A DNA stretch of 64,000 nucleotides from an uncultured Bacteroidota bacterium (GCA_902790215.1 CADAQX010000008.1:62001-126000); one strand, 5' to 3'; positions 18,258 through 26,942 are shown, counted from the first letter of the stretch. Numbers and translations are program-made. The notes: generated by a model not told the origin, from the letters alone.

Positions 18258-19190
18258 TTAACTGTTGGCCTGTAGGAAACGCTCGGCATCCATGGCGGCA
18301 ATGCAGCCTTTGCCAGCGGCCACGATAGCCTGGCGGTAATGGGGGTCGCACACATCGCCTGCGGCAAAGACGCCGGGAATATTCGTGGCGCTGCCGGGGT
18401 TCTGCACTTTGATATACCCCTGCTCGTCGAGTTCAATCTGTCCTTCCAAGAAGTCGGTGTTGGGCTTGTGTCCGATGGCGACAAAGAAACCGGCGATGTC
18501 AATATGGCGTATCTCGCCTGTTTTCACGTTTTGGATGTCGGCTCCCGTCACACCGTCGAGGTCGTTGCCGCAAATCTCTTTTGTGGTGGAGTCCCACAGC
18601 ATTTCAATCTTGGGATTGGAAAGCACGCGGTGCTGCATAGATTTCGAGGCGCGCAGCTCGTTGCGGCGATGGATGAGATACACCTTGTTGCACAAGGTGG
18701 CTAGATAGGTGGCCTCTTCGCAGGCGGTGTCGCCGCCGCCCACCACGGCCACGTCCAGCCCTTTGTAGAAATAGCCGTCGCATGTGGCGCAGGCGCTGAC
18801 GCCCTGTCCGTAGAGTTTCTGCTCGCTTTCCAAGCCCAGCCAGCGGGCCGAGGCACCGGTGGCGATAATGACGGTCTCGGCTTCAATCACATTGTCGTGG
18901 TCGTCGATGCAGCGGAAAGGCCGCTGCGAAAAATCGGCCTTCACAATATAACCCTGCCGCACGTCGGCGCCGAAACGCTGAGCCTGTTTCTTCAGGTCGG
19001 CCATCATGTCGGTGCCCGAAATGCCTTCGGGATAGCCGGGGAAATTCTCAATCTCTGTTGTAATGGTGAGCTGTCCACCGGGCTGCATGCCCTCGTAAAC
19101 GATGGGGTGGATGTCGGCACGGCCTGTGTAGATGCCGGCGGTGTAGCCGGCAGGCCCTGAACCAATAATAAGGCAACGTGTATGTTCCAT
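18258..19190 (-). CDS. trxB: Thioredoxin-disulfide reductase
   Basis: 310 residues, normal for the low-molecular-weight bacterial enzyme. It passes electrons from NADPH through FAD to thioredoxin. The FAD-binding GSGPAGYTAGIY (10-21) is at the N terminus, the redox pair is CATC (134-137), the NADPH-binding GGGDTACEEA follows, and the second FAD motif GVFAAGDVCD is near the C terminus. Starts 3 nt after the stop of the YbhN-like gene. Confidence 0.96.
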   Translation of the reverse strand: MEHTRCLIIGSGPAGYTAGIYTGRADIHPIVYEGMQPGGQLTITTEIENFPGYPEGISGTDMMADLKKQAQRFGADVRQGYIVKADFSQRPFRCIDDHDNVIEAETVIIATGASARWLGLESEQKLYGQGVSACATCDGYFYKGLDVAVVGGGDTACEEATYLATLCNKVYLIHRRNELRASKSMQHRVLSNPKIEMLWDSTTKEICGNDLDGVTGADIQNVKTGEIRHIDIAGFFVAIGHKPNTDFLEGQIELDEQGYIKVQNPGSATNIPGVFAAGDVCDPHYRQAIVAAGKGCIAAMDAERFLQANS

Positions 19191-19193
19191 AGT

Positions 19194-20228
19194 CTATTCT
19201 TTGTTTTTTTTCTTTGCTACCGAGAAATAAATGATAAATCCCAGTCCCACAGCCAGCACAACGGCCTGCTGCGAAGCCCACAGCAACCAGCCCACAGCCA
19301 GTCCCACAGTCTCTCCGATACCATAGAGGGCGAGAGCCTGCCACACAAGCACAGGATAGGCTCCCAGGCCGCCCTGCGAAATGGTCATGCCTATGGAGCC
19401 GAACAGATACAGCACAAACGCGGCGGAAAAGCCGAGGTGAGCAGTTTCGGGAAAAGCCTGGAATATGATGAGTCCGCCCGCGATATAGAGCAGGTAGATG
19501 ATGATGCTGTACAGGATAAAGAGAACCAGCTGGCCGCGACCTAGATAAAAGATACTCTTGAGCCCGTCGACACCGCCCATGATGATACCGTCGATTTTCT
19601 GGAACAGCGGGTATTTCAACAGCCGCTTGCGGAAAAACCGATAGAAAAACACCGACGCGACGGCGGCGACAAGCAGCGCCACGACAATCACGGCGATGTG
19701 GGGCAGACTGTGGCTCTTCTCGCTCAGGGTGTTGTAAATCCATTCCTGCGCCTGTCCGTACATGCAGAGGATGCCCAGCAGCACCACGATGCCAAAGGCC
19801 AATACATCGACAAACCGCTCCGTCACCACTGTGCCAAGCGATTTCTCCATCGGGATGTCGTCGCTGGTGCGCAGGGTGGCGCAGCGCATCACCTCGCCCA
19901 GTCGCGGAAAGGCCAGGTTGGCCATGTAGGCCACCACAACCGACCCAAACGTGTTGCCCAGGCCGGGACGGCAGCCCAGCGGTCCGAAGAGCAGCTGCCA
20001 CCGCAGAGCCCGCACAAAATGGCTGAGCAGGCAGCAGACCATCGTCACACCGACCCAGAAGTAGTCGGCATGGGTGAACGACGTCCAGATGGCCTCTTTT
20101 TGAGAGGGGTCAAGTTTCAGCAGGAACCAGTAGATGAAAAAGAATCCGATGCCAAGGAATATCACCAGCTTGACGATGTCCGACAGCCGGTTCCTCTTTT
20201 TAAGCGACGGTGTGGCAGTATCAGGCAT
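19194..20228 (-). CDS. YbhN/UPF0104-like integral membrane protein
   Basis: 344 residues with about eight transmembrane segments and the pattern of the lysylphosphatidylglycerol synthase transmembrane domain family (LDPSQKEAIWTSFTHADYFW, LLSHFVRALRW, GNTFGSVVVAYMANLAFPRLGE, SQGGLGAYPVLVW). Related proteins act as lipid flippases or belong to MprF-like systems; the soluble aminoacyl-transfer domain is absent here. Its lipid substrate cannot be told from sequence. Starts 8 nt after panD and runs almost directly into trxB. Confidence 0.8.
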   Translation of the reverse strand: MPDTATPSLKKRNRLSDIVKLVIFLGIGFFFIYWFLLKLDPSQKEAIWTSFTHADYFWVGVTMVCCLLSHFVRALRWQLLFGPLGCRPGLGNTFGSVVVAYMANLAFPRLGEVMRCATLRTSDDIPMEKSLGTVVTERFVDVLAFGIVVLLGILCMYGQAQEWIYNTLSEKSHSLPHIAVIVVALLVAAVASVFFYRFFRKRLLKYPLFQKIDGIIMGGVDGLKSIFYLGRGQLVLFILYSIIIYLLYIAGGLIIFQAFPETAHLGFSAAFVLYLFGSIGMTISQGGLGAYPVLVWQALALYGIGETVGLAVGWLLWASQQAVVLAVGLGFIIYFSVAKKKNKE

Positions 20229-20236
20229 GGCTCTTC

Positions 20237-20581
20237 CTATCGCAGATGGTTGTTCTCAGGGAAAATGACTGTGGGGTGCCATTGGAGGGCCTCCTCCTGC
20301 TCCATCATGCCGTATGCAGCGATGATGATTAGCGAACCGACGGGCACTTTCAGGGCGGCGGCTCCGTTGAGGCCGATGACTCCGCTTCCGCGCTCGCCCT
20401 TGATGGCATAGGTGCTCAGGCGTTCCCCGTTGGTAATGTTGTATATGTCGACTTTTTCGTTCTCTATTATGCCACTGGCCTCCATGAGCGCTTCGTCAAT
20501 GGTGATGCTTCCGATATAGTCAATGTTCGACTCGGTTACAATAACTCGGTGAATCTTAGATTTTAATACAGTTACAAGCAT
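20237..20581 (-). CDS. panD: Aspartate 1-decarboxylase
   Basis: 114 residues from the ATG at 20581; a longer in-frame ORF reaches 20668 but would run through the promoter. The enzyme makes beta-alanine for pantothenate and coenzyme A. It is made as a pro-enzyme that cleaves itself between Gly24 and Ser25 to form a pyruvoyl group; the site YIGSITID is intact. Catalytic-region features such as [17 protein letters not shown] and LNGAAA are present. First gene of the downstream operon (YbhN-like, trxB, porin, pta). Confidence 0.95.
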   Translation of the reverse strand: MLVTVLKSKIHRVIVTESNIDYIGSITIDEALMEASGIIENEKVDIYNITNGERLSTYAIKGERGSGVIGLNGAAALKVPVGSLIIIAAYGMMEQEEALQWHPTVIFPENNHLR

Positions 20582-20872
20582 GGCCTGTTTTTTTTGCAAA
20601 TATACGTTTTTATTTTTAATAATAATATTTATTGTTTGCCTGACCGCAAATAACGTGTCAATCGGCATTATATTGCCTGTCTTTTTCTGTCAATTTGTAC
20701 TGGCTCTTTTCAGCCTTTGTCGTAGTCCCGTTCCCTGTGCTGTCGAAATCCAGTCGCTTCCATTTTCTATGACGGACATCGGGCGAATAATGGATGGCGT
20801 CGCCACAGTCTCTCGTATGGGTGTCGGTGTCGGGCGCAGGGTGAGGATTGCGGCCTGCGGCTGCCGCGAGGC
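20582..20872. other. Intergenic region upstream of panD
   Basis: About 290 nt. It holds the panD promoter element at the left end; no gene, repeat cassette or clear terminator is visible in the rest. Confidence 0.5.
20597..20604 (-). promoter_or_regulatory. -7 element for panD
   Basis: On the minus strand TATATTTG matches TAnnTTTG. It lies about 16 nt before the panD ATG at 20581, giving a very short leader and excluding the upstream ATG. No good -33 TTTG is seen at the expected distance. Confidence 0.55.
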
Positions 20873-21403
20873 TCAGAGTCCGATAATCAGCGACAGGAGA
20901 AGGAAGACGATGAAGCAGTAGAGGATAATCTTGCCGCCCGAGATGGGTTTCATGTAGTTGGTGTCGGAAATGTCGAAACGGCGCCGTATCTTGATTTTGT
21001 GGATGGGCTGCCTGTATTTCTCGGTCAGTGTGGTGTCGTCGGGCTGGCTGCTACCGTCCGTTGCACTGCCGGAGTCGCCAGCGGTGGAGGCCGGTGCAGT
21101 GCCGGAGAAACGGGGCTGATAGTTGAACGTGGGCATCTCGCGTTTGCGGAAAAGGTCTTTCCAGGTGAGGCGCGACGACTGCCGGCGCTTCTCGCGGTCG
21201 ATGGAGCGGAGACGTTGCTCGAAATAGGCCAGATCCGACTCGCTGCCTTCTGTGTCGCTGTCGGCTTTTACGGCCTCTTTAAGGGCCTCCTCCCTCTCTT
21301 TTTCGATGGCGTATTTCTTCTTCAAAGCCTCCCATTTTTCCTTCTCAGGGTCATAGAAACGGGGCTCGTAGTGGAAACGCCGTGGCTTTGCTACTTCAAA
21401 CAT
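20873..21403 (-). CDS. Tail-anchored protein of unknown function
   Basis: 176 residues. The N-terminal two thirds are highly charged and probably helical (EKEKWEALKKKYAIEKEREE). Two similar motifs, RRFHYEPRFYDP at the start and PTFNYQPRFSG near 95, suggest a short internal repeat. The C terminus is a single hydrophobic segment (IILYCFIVFLLLSLIIGL), so the protein is probably anchored in the inner membrane with its bulk in the cytosol. It overlaps the 3' end of the 5-formyl-THF cyclo-ligase gene by 13 nt. I do not recognise a named family. Confidence 0.65.
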   Translation of the reverse strand: MFEVAKPRRFHYEPRFYDPEKEKWEALKKKYAIEKEREEALKEAVKADSDTEGSESDLAYFEQRLRSIDREKRRQSSRLTWKDLFRKREMPTFNYQPRFSGTAPASTAGDSGSATDGSSQPDDTTLTEKYRQPIHKIKIRRRFDISDTNYMKPISGGKIILYCFIVFLLLSLIIGL

Positions 21404-21939
21404 GGTGTTTCGGATATTACTTTGTTCATGGGCACGTCGAGGGGCTCGGTGGGCACTTGCTCCACCATCTGGAAGTCAAACGCCACACCCACCTTGATGG
21501 CGTTGGGGGTGGTCTTCAGCAGTCGGTCGTAGAACCCGCGGCCGCGTCCCAGTCGGTTTCCCTTGCGGTCGAAGGCTACGCCGGGCACGATAATCATCTC
21601 AATCTTGTCGGTGTCGGTGTATTCCGGGCCTGTGGGTTCGCCGATGCCGAACTGCTCCCCCTGGGTCATGCATTCGGGACCCGTGTATTGCCTAAGCCTC
21701 AGCTCGTCGCCATCGACACAGGGCAGCAGCAGCGTTTTCTCCTTGTACCAGCGGTTGACGAAGTCGTGCGTCTGCACCTCGTCGTCCATCGACCAGTAGA
21801 GCAGCACGGTCTTGGCCTGCTGGAACTGGGGCAGAGCCTCCACCTGTTGCATGATTGTGGCCGAGCGACTGAGTTTTTCACAAAAAGGGACGGCTCTTTT
21901 TGCCGCCCTAATCTGTTTGCGCAGCTCCTGTTTCTCCAT
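21391..21939 (-). CDS. 5-formyltetrahydrofolate cyclo-ligase
   Basis: 182 residues from the ATG at 21939. The ATP-dependent enzyme turns 5-formyl-THF into 5,10-methenyl-THF. Typical features are the N-terminal KQELRKQIRAAKR helix, LLYWSMDDEV, IIVPGVAFDRKGNRLGRGRG and FYDRLL, the last matching the nucleotide-binding GxGxGYYDR block. The start codon is separated by one base from the stop of the DUF3127 gene (TAAAATG), so translation is likely coupled. A longer frame-compatible ORF upstream is only the shadow of the DUF3127 gene. Confidence 0.9.
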   Translation of the reverse strand: MEKQELRKQIRAAKRAVPFCEKLSRSATIMQQVEALPQFQQAKTVLLYWSMDDEVQTHDFVNRWYKEKTLLLPCVDGDELRLRQYTGPECMTQGEQFGIGEPTGPEYTDTDKIEMIIVPGVAFDRKGNRLGRGRGFYDRLLKTTPNAIKVGVAFDFQMVEQVPTEPLDVPMNKVISETPCLK

Positions 21940-21940
21940 T

Positions 21941-22390
21941 TTAGAAAGGCAGGTCTTCTTCGGGGTTGGGCATCGAGGCGAAGGGGGCTGCCTGCGGGGC
22001 AGGGGCTGCTGCGGGGGCTGCTGCCGGTGCGGCGGGAGCCACTGGGGCAGCGGGCTGTACGGGTGCTGCAGGGGGTGTGGGCCAGGCATAGCCCGTGGCG
22101 GCCGGAGGCATCTGTCCCGGCACGTAGTTCTGTATGCGGGTGCAGCGCAGGTCGGTGTACCAGCGGCCTTCGTATTCGCGTGATTCAGGGTTGAAATTCA
22201 CCACGACGGGAGAGTTAAGTGCCAACGATTTGACCATTGCCAGACGGTCTTCGCCGAATGTGGTGAAAGCTACTTGACGGGGATATTCGCCGTCGGTCTC
22301 GATGACAAATCCACCTCTTACCCAAGGGCCGCGCTGGCTTTCGCCGCGCACTTCCTGCAAAATCTTGATTAGTTTACCTGAAATTTCCAT
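21941..22390 (-). CDS. DUF3127 protein with SSB-like OB fold and acidic tail
   Basis: 149 residues. Residues 1-95 match the DUF3127 family and read like a small OB fold (ISGKLIKILQEV, RGGFVIETDGEYPRQVAFTTFG, SPVVVNFNPESREYEGRWYTDLRCTRI), close in layout to single-stranded DNA-binding protein. Residues about 97-139 are a Pro/Ala linker, and the protein ends EEDLPF, like the acidic tip with which SSB recruits replication and repair proteins. I infer a nucleic-acid-binding, SSB-like role. It is the first gene of a three-gene operon with a promoter at 22458. Confidence 0.8.
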   Translation of the reverse strand: MEISGKLIKILQEVRGESQRGPWVRGGFVIETDGEYPRQVAFTTFGEDRLAMVKSLALNSPVVVNFNPESREYEGRWYTDLRCTRIQNYVPGQMPPAATGYAWPTPPAAPVQPAAPVAPAAPAAAPAAAPAPQAAPFASMPNPEEDLPF

Positions 22391-22457
22391 AGTATGCTGT
22401 GTTGTTTTGTTTAATTATCAAATGTTTATCATTTCTGCATCTGAGGAATGCAAAATA

Positions 22458-22465
22458 CAAAGATA
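22458..22465 (-). promoter_or_regulatory. -7 element for the DUF3127 operon
   Basis: TATCTTTG on the minus strand, about 70 nt upstream of the DUF3127 start. No convincing -33 TTTG is seen at 19 nt. Confidence 0.5.
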
Positions 22466-22522
22466 GCAAAAAAAAAAATACCGTCGAATGAAAAGTTTTC
22501 AACAGGTTATTTTATTATTAGT

Positions 22523-22753
22523 TTACGGACCGGGCTGCGGGGGTCGTCTAAAGTTGCTTTCGGCTGCCAGTCGGCTTATGCCCAATGTGGCGGTGCTTGC
22601 GGTAAGGGCTTTGCGCAGCATTACCCTTCCGTTGGTGTCGGCGACAGTCGGATGGTGCAGTAACTGCTGGATGCATCGAGATTGCTCATCCCGGCTGAGC
22701 CGCCATAGCCATAGGAAGACACGTTTGACAAGTATTATCAGTCGTTGATGCAA
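22523..22753 (-). CDS. Short hypothetical ORF, possibly a gene remnant
   Basis: 76 codons whose first residues lie next to repeat copy B. The peptide (RVFLWLWRLSRDEQSRCIQQL, then LRKALTASTATLGISRLAAE) has a natural-looking composition and is GC-rich like the neighbouring genes, unlike the AT-rich intergenic DNA. I recognise no family. It may be the stump of a gene cut by arrival of the repeat. Confidence 0.25.
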   Translation of the reverse strand: MHQRLIILVKRVFLWLWRLSRDEQSRCIQQLLHHPTVADTNGRVMLRKALTASTATLGISRLAAESNFRRPPQPGP

Positions 22754-22756
22754 CCA

Positions 22757-22991
22757 TCAAGCGTCGTCATTTATTCGCTCGTTATTCGATCGTTTTCCAC
22801 TCTTTTTCCGTTTCAGAAAGGGAAAAAGATGGGAAACATATCGAAAAACGATATGATAAAGAACGACTCAACATCGAGCCCTGAAGGCACACTGAGGAAC
22901 GTTGGGGACAAATTTGCGACATTATCGGAACGTTGAGGAAAGATGGCGTAAGCCCTCGCAGAATAAAAAGTAAATTCCGCGCGAAGCGGCA
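22757..22991. repeat. Dispersed ~240-bp element, copy B
   Basis: Copy B has the same order of marks as copy A, shares the CAACCATCAAG lead-in with A, and ends in CCGC-GCGAA-GCGG 24 nt before the corA stop codon. Hairpin CTTTTTCC / GGAAAAAG replaces the longer stem of copy A. Confidence 0.85.
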
Positions 22992-23015
22992 AACCTACTC
23001 GATACGTTGCGTAAA

Positions 23016-23945
23016 CTATCGGTTGGTGCGGCGGTAGAAATAGATTATCAGTATGGTTGTTATCACCAGCATGACGCCGATGATGCACCAGAATGATGTG
23101 ACGTTGGTGATGAAGGGGAAATCCACGTTCATGCCGAAGAGGCCGGTGACTACGGTCAGCGGCATCATGGTGGTGGAGAAGTAGGTGAGCACCTTCATGA
23201 TTTCGTTGGTGCGGTTGGCCTGCAAGGAGTCGAATGTCTTGGAGAGACCCTCGATCAATTCGCCGTAGTCTTCAATCGAGTCGAACATCTTCTGGTATTG
23301 GTCCAGAATGTTGCCCCAGTAGTCTTCCATGTCCAGCACTTCGGGATCTACAAAGCCTTTGATGGTACCGCCTTCGAACATGTGCAGCACCCGCACTTGC
23401 GGCTTGAATGTGGTGTTGAGCAGGATGATGTTGCGTCGGGTGATGGAGATGAGTTCGATGATGCTGCGGGCGCGCTTGTTGAAGATGTCGTAGTTGATTA
23501 AATCCACTTCCGAACCCACGCGCATGATGAGGGTGTAGGTCTCGAGCATCAGGCGGTCGAGGATGTGGTAGAGCAGCAGGTCGCTGGAGGAGAGTTTCTC
23601 TTTCACGTCGTCGTCGTCCTCTTTCAGGTCTTCCTGCATCTCCTCAAAGAGTTTTTTCACCACCCAGTGCGATTTGCCGATGGTGATGATATAGTCTTTG
23701 CCCCAGAAAATTTTCACCTCCTGGATACGTATGAACTTGTTGGTTTTGTCGAAGTAGGGGAAATGGAGGATAAGGAAATAGTAGTCGTCGTATTCGTCTA
23801 TCTTGGGTCGCTGGTTGCTGCCCTTGCAGTCCTCTATGTCCAGTGGGTGGAAATGGTACTCGTCCAAAAGGTAACGGTATTCCTCCTCGCTGGGATTGGT
23901 AATCTGCATCCATTTCAAAGACTGGTGCTGGATAGTCTCTATCAT
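23016..23945 (-). CDS. corA: CorA family magnesium/cobalt transporter
   Basis: 309 residues. CorA channels are pentamers that carry Mg2+ into the cell. The N-terminal two thirds form the cytosolic alpha/beta domain and long helix; the C terminus has two transmembrane helices with the signature GMN motif between them (FGMNVDFPF), then a second helix (WCIIGVMLVITTILIIYFY) and a basic tail. Length is typical. A palindromic cassette lies in the leader between its predicted promoter and start codon. The 3' end abuts repeat copy B. Confidence 0.93.
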   Translation of the reverse strand: MIETIQHQSLKWMQITNPSEEEYRYLLDEYHFHPLDIEDCKGSNQRPKIDEYDDYYFLILHFPYFDKTNKFIRIQEVKIFWGKDYIITIGKSHWVVKKLFEEMQEDLKEDDDDVKEKLSSSDLLLYHILDRLMLETYTLIMRVGSEVDLINYDIFNKRARSIIELISITRRNIILLNTTFKPQVRVLHMFEGGTIKGFVDPEVLDMEDYWGNILDQYQKMFDSIEDYGELIEGLSKTFDSLQANRTNEIMKVLTYFSTTMMPLTVVTGLFGMNVDFPFITNVTSFWCIIGVMLVITTILIIYFYRRTNR

Positions 23946-23984
23946 GGTTTATGTCCTCCATTTTTATAGTAGAAAGTTGAACCC

Positions 23985-24080
23985 TGAATGATTTCCTGAA
24001 TGCTTGAATGTGCTAATGCTTGAGTGAAAATTATTCAAACAATCAAGCAATCAAGCAATCACGCATTCACACGTTCATTT
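23985..24080. repeat. Octamer palindromic cassette in the corA leader
   Basis: Left words (TGAATGCT, TGAATGTG, TAATGCTTGAGTG) face right words (CAAACAATCAAGCAAT, CAAGCAATCACGCATT), forming an imperfect hairpin. It lies between the predicted corA promoter and its start codon. Confidence 0.8.
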
Positions 24081-24135
24081 TCTACTTTCCACTTTTTCAG
24101 TATTCTACATTCGAGTAAATTTTTAATTGTTTCTG

Positions 24136-24166
24136 CAAAGATACGAAAAAACTTTTATTTTTCAAT
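24136..24166 (-). promoter_or_regulatory. Promoter for corA
   Basis: On the minus strand ATTG (24166-24163), a 19-nt spacer and TATCTTTG (24143-24136). It overlaps the 3' end of the upstream gene and gives a leader of about 185 nt carrying a palindromic cassette. Confidence 0.6.
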
Positions 24167-25783
24167 TTTTTGTTTTGCTTTTCCTTCTTTATACAGCAGT
24201 GAAAAACCGAGACTCATGTTGATTGTGTAGCCTTTCGGGCTGCCGACTATGCTGTTGAACCGGTCGCGCGACACAAATACTTTGGCATCCACCGAGGCGA
24301 AATATTGCTCCAGTGTGCTTTTTGTGGCCGAGAGTTCGCTGCTGAGATGGTATTTCACATCCACTCCTGCGCGCCAGCATCCCTCTGTGGGGCCGCCGCT
24401 GGGGCCGTCGCCTGTTTCGCTGAAGAAGACTCCCTGCATGCCGTAGCCTACGAAGGGCGTGATGCGCAGTTTGCGGCTGTCCAGCACCGTGAAGCCGTAG
24501 TCGATGTGCAGGTCAATCGTGCTGATGTCGTCGGAGTTGTAGAGTTCGTTGTTCTTGTTTACGGTGTAAAGGGTGTCGGGTTTGCATTTGCCGCCGCCGA
24601 TATACATGCCCAGTATGAACGTGTGCCGACGGTATCCCCCTTCAAAATCCCAGTAGAAACCGCCGCTGGGGGCGAAAAGGTTGTGCATGTCACCGCAGAA
24701 TATCTTGGCTCCTCCGCCAAAGTCGGTGCCGAAGAAATAGGAAGTCTTGAATTCCGGCAGGATGAGGGCCGAGGCATGTTTCTCCACCATGTAGGGGGTG
24801 ATGGAGTCCATCAGCTGTCGCACCTCGTTGCCCCACCATTCCACAGCTGCCGTGTCGGCGCCGTAGCGCGTGGAGCGGCAATAGTTGTCGGCTTCGTCGC
24901 TCAGCAGCTGCATATAGTACCTTGTGTTGCCTTTGCCGCCTGTGTCGATATCCACCTGCAGGTAGCGGCGATACAGCTCCGCCAGGTTAAACAGCACTTG
25001 GTTGTATCGCAGCTCTTGGTCTGTGAGGTGGTTTCGGTCAACCCACGACAGGTTTTTGTCCATCAGCGCTACAGCGGTTTTCACCCCCCAGTTTATGCCA
25101 TTTACATCGTGTGTGCGGTTTTCAATGTCCAGGTAGTATTCCAGATAGGAATGTTCCTCGCCAAAGCCTTCACCTACAACGGTGAAGTTTTTCCATGTCA
25201 GGGGTCCCTTTTCCCATGCGCGCGGGAGGAAGGGATTTGTAACCACGGGGTGAGGCTTTTCGTGTTTTGCCACCACAAGGGGGGCGATGGAGTCCATGCG
25301 GTTGCGCACGGTGATGTCCCATTGGCGTATGGCCGCTGTGTCGGCGCCGTAGCGTGTGTCGCGGCAATAGCGGTCAACCTCATGGCTCGCCAGCCGCATG
25401 TAATAGTCCAGGTTGACGGTGCCTGTTGTGTCAAAATCCTCCTGCATGCGTCGGCGGCACAGCTCCACGATGTTGAAAAGCACCTGGTTGTATTTCAGCT
25501 CCTGTTGGGTGCAGTGTTTTTTGCTCACCCACGACAGGGTTGTGTCCATGTAGGCACAGGCTATGTAATCCACAGCCACAGAGGCAAATTCATAGTACAT
25601 GTGCTCTTCCATATCGAGCAGGAACTCCAGATAGGAATGCTCCTCGCCGATGGTGGTGTCCACTTTCTTGAAGCAGTCCCAGGTCAGGTTCCCTTTGTCC
25701 CAACTGTACAGGGCGTTTTGGGCCAGACCTGTTGTCATCGCCAAACAGCCTATCGCGGCAAACAGTATAATCTTTTTCATCAT
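24155..25783 (-). CDS. Secreted two-domain protein with C-terminal barrel-like region
   Basis: 542 residues with a signal peptide (MMKKIILFAAIGCLAMTTGLAQ). Two tandem copies of a ~165-residue unit follow (about 25-195 and 198-350), each with W-x-KG-x-LTW, GEEHSYLEF/Y, LSWV, YNQVLFN and YCRxTRYGADTAA. The last ~190 residues look like a small outer-membrane barrel (GGGYRRH-type turns, LDLHIDYGFTVLDS, GYTINMSLGFSLLY). The unit faintly resembles DUF922 proteins, in which YNQxxF would be HEQxHFD; this resemblance is inference. It is a paralogue of the upstream gene, which has one unit, so an internal duplication has happened. Function unknown. Confidence 0.65.
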   Translation of the reverse strand: MMKKIILFAAIGCLAMTTGLAQNALYSWDKGNLTWDCFKKVDTTIGEEHSYLEFLLDMEEHMYYEFASVAVDYIACAYMDTTLSWVSKKHCTQQELKYNQVLFNIVELCRRRMQEDFDTTGTVNLDYYMRLASHEVDRYCRDTRYGADTAAIRQWDITVRNRMDSIAPLVVAKHEKPHPVVTNPFLPRAWEKGPLTWKNFTVVGEGFGEEHSYLEYYLDIENRTHDVNGINWGVKTAVALMDKNLSWVDRNHLTDQELRYNQVLFNLAELYRRYLQVDIDTGGKGNTRYYMQLLSDEADNYCRSTRYGADTAAVEWWGNEVRQLMDSITPYMVEKHASALILPEFKTSYFFGTDFGGGAKIFCGDMHNLFAPSGGFYWDFEGGYRRHTFILGMYIGGGKCKPDTLYTVNKNNELYNSDDISTIDLHIDYGFTVLDSRKLRITPFVGYGMQGVFFSETGDGPSGGPTEGCWRAGVDVKYHLSSELSATKSTLEQYFASVDAKVFVSRDRFNSIVGSPKGYTINMSLGFSLLYKEGKAKQKIEK

Positions 25784-25802
25784 GGTAGAGATACTTTATG
25801 TG

Positions 25803-26942
25803 TTATTTTCTCGGGCTCTTGGCTTTCCCGCTGAGGAAGATGAATCCCACCTGCACATTGAAGGTGAATCCGGCGGGAGCGCCTATCGCGCTGTTGAGAC
25901 GGCCGTAGGTGCCGAAAGCCTTTATGTTGAGTGAGGCCAAGTCGTGTGTGGCGTTGTAGCCGAGTATGCTGTACGGAAGACGGAATACCTGGTTGGAGAA
26001 GTGCAGGTTGAAGTCCACGCCCGCATGAATGCTGCCGGTGGAAGGCCCGATTGAGCTGCCGTTGTCGGGTGTGAAGAAGAAGCCCACCAGCCCGTAGCCT
26101 ACGAAGGGGGTGAGGCGGCATCGGGCATTGTCGAGGACGGAGAAGCCGTAGGCGGCGTAGAGGTCAAGGACTGCCAGCCGGTCGCCTGTCCAAAGGTCTT
26201 CGATGTTTTCAGGGGTGCTATGCACGCTATACACGGTGTCGCGGCAGCGCGAGCCTGCAAATCCCATTCCGAAGGTGAGGAAGTGCCGACGCCATCCCAT
26301 GTCGAAGTTGAAACTCATTCCCAATCCGTTGCCGAAGTACCGGTGAAGGTCGCCGCCCACACCGCTGAATCCGGCTCCTATGCTCATACCCCAACGGTAG
26401 GGGGCATCGGTGTGGCTGTAGATGTCCATGGGCTTGAGGCTGTCGAGCTGCTGCTGCACCTCGCGTTCCCAGCGGGCCAGGACGGCCGAGTCGCTGCCCT
26501 GACGGGTCTCTGCCTCCAAGCGGTCTATGTCGTCGTTCAGCTGCCGCATGGTGTTGTCTAACATCTGCTGGTCGTTGATGTATAGGTTGGCAGTGAACAT
26601 GCGTCTTTCGAGTCTGCGGCGGTAAACCTCCATGAGGCCGAAAGCCGTCTGGTTGTATCGCAGCAGGGCAGGGGAGCGGTGGGCGGTGTCGGCCCACGAG
26701 TACTCGGGGCTGACAAAGGCATAGACGGTCTGTCCCACGTAGGTCACCCCATCAACCACCTTGCGCGACTGGTCAAAGCCCATGTAGTATTCCATGAAGG
26801 AGTAGTGGCCGTTCAACGTTGTTTTGTGCTGGAAATCGTTCCAAGTCAGCGGTCCCATTTCCCATGTGTGGGACTGGATTTGCCCCATTGCCGTGCACGT
26901 AAGCAGTGCGCTGAACATGATGATTGAAAGTATTCGTTTCAT
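25803..26942 (-). CDS. Secreted single-unit paralogue with C-terminal barrel-like region
   Basis: 379 residues from the ATG at 26942, which gives a clean signal peptide (MKRILSIIMFSALLTCTAMGQ); the longer ORF starting at 27086 runs through the promoter. One ~165-residue unit (HTWEMGPLTWNDF, GHYSFMEYYMGFD, YSWADTAHRSPALLRYNQTAFGLMEVYRRRL) is followed by a glycine-rich barrel-like domain ending in FTFNVQVGFIFLSG. Its downstream neighbour carries two such units, and only 19 nt separate the genes, so they form an operon of paralogues, probably at the outer membrane. Confidence 0.65.
   Translation of the reverse strand: MKRILSIIMFSALLTCTAMGQIQSHTWEMGPLTWNDFQHKTTLNGHYSFMEYYMGFDQSRKVVDGVTYVGQTVYAFVSPEYSWADTAHRSPALLRYNQTAFGLMEVYRRRLERRMFTANLYINDQQMLDNTMRQLNDDIDRLEAETRQGSDSAVLARWEREVQQQLDSLKPMDIYSHTDAPYRWGMSIGAGFSGVGGDLHRYFGNGLGMSFNFDMGWRRHFLTFGMGFAGSRCRDTVYSVHSTPENIEDLWTGDRLAVLDLYAAYGFSVLDNARCRLTPFVGYGLVGFFFTPDNGSSIGPSTGSIHAGVDFNLHFSNQVFRLPYSILGYNATHDLASLNIKAFGTYGRLNSAIGAPAGFTFNVQVGFIFLSGKAKSPRK

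Noticed and set aside
20582-20668. panD start at 20668
   Set aside because: It would be upstream of the -7 element, and the conserved PanD N terminus (MLVTVLKSK) begins at 20581.
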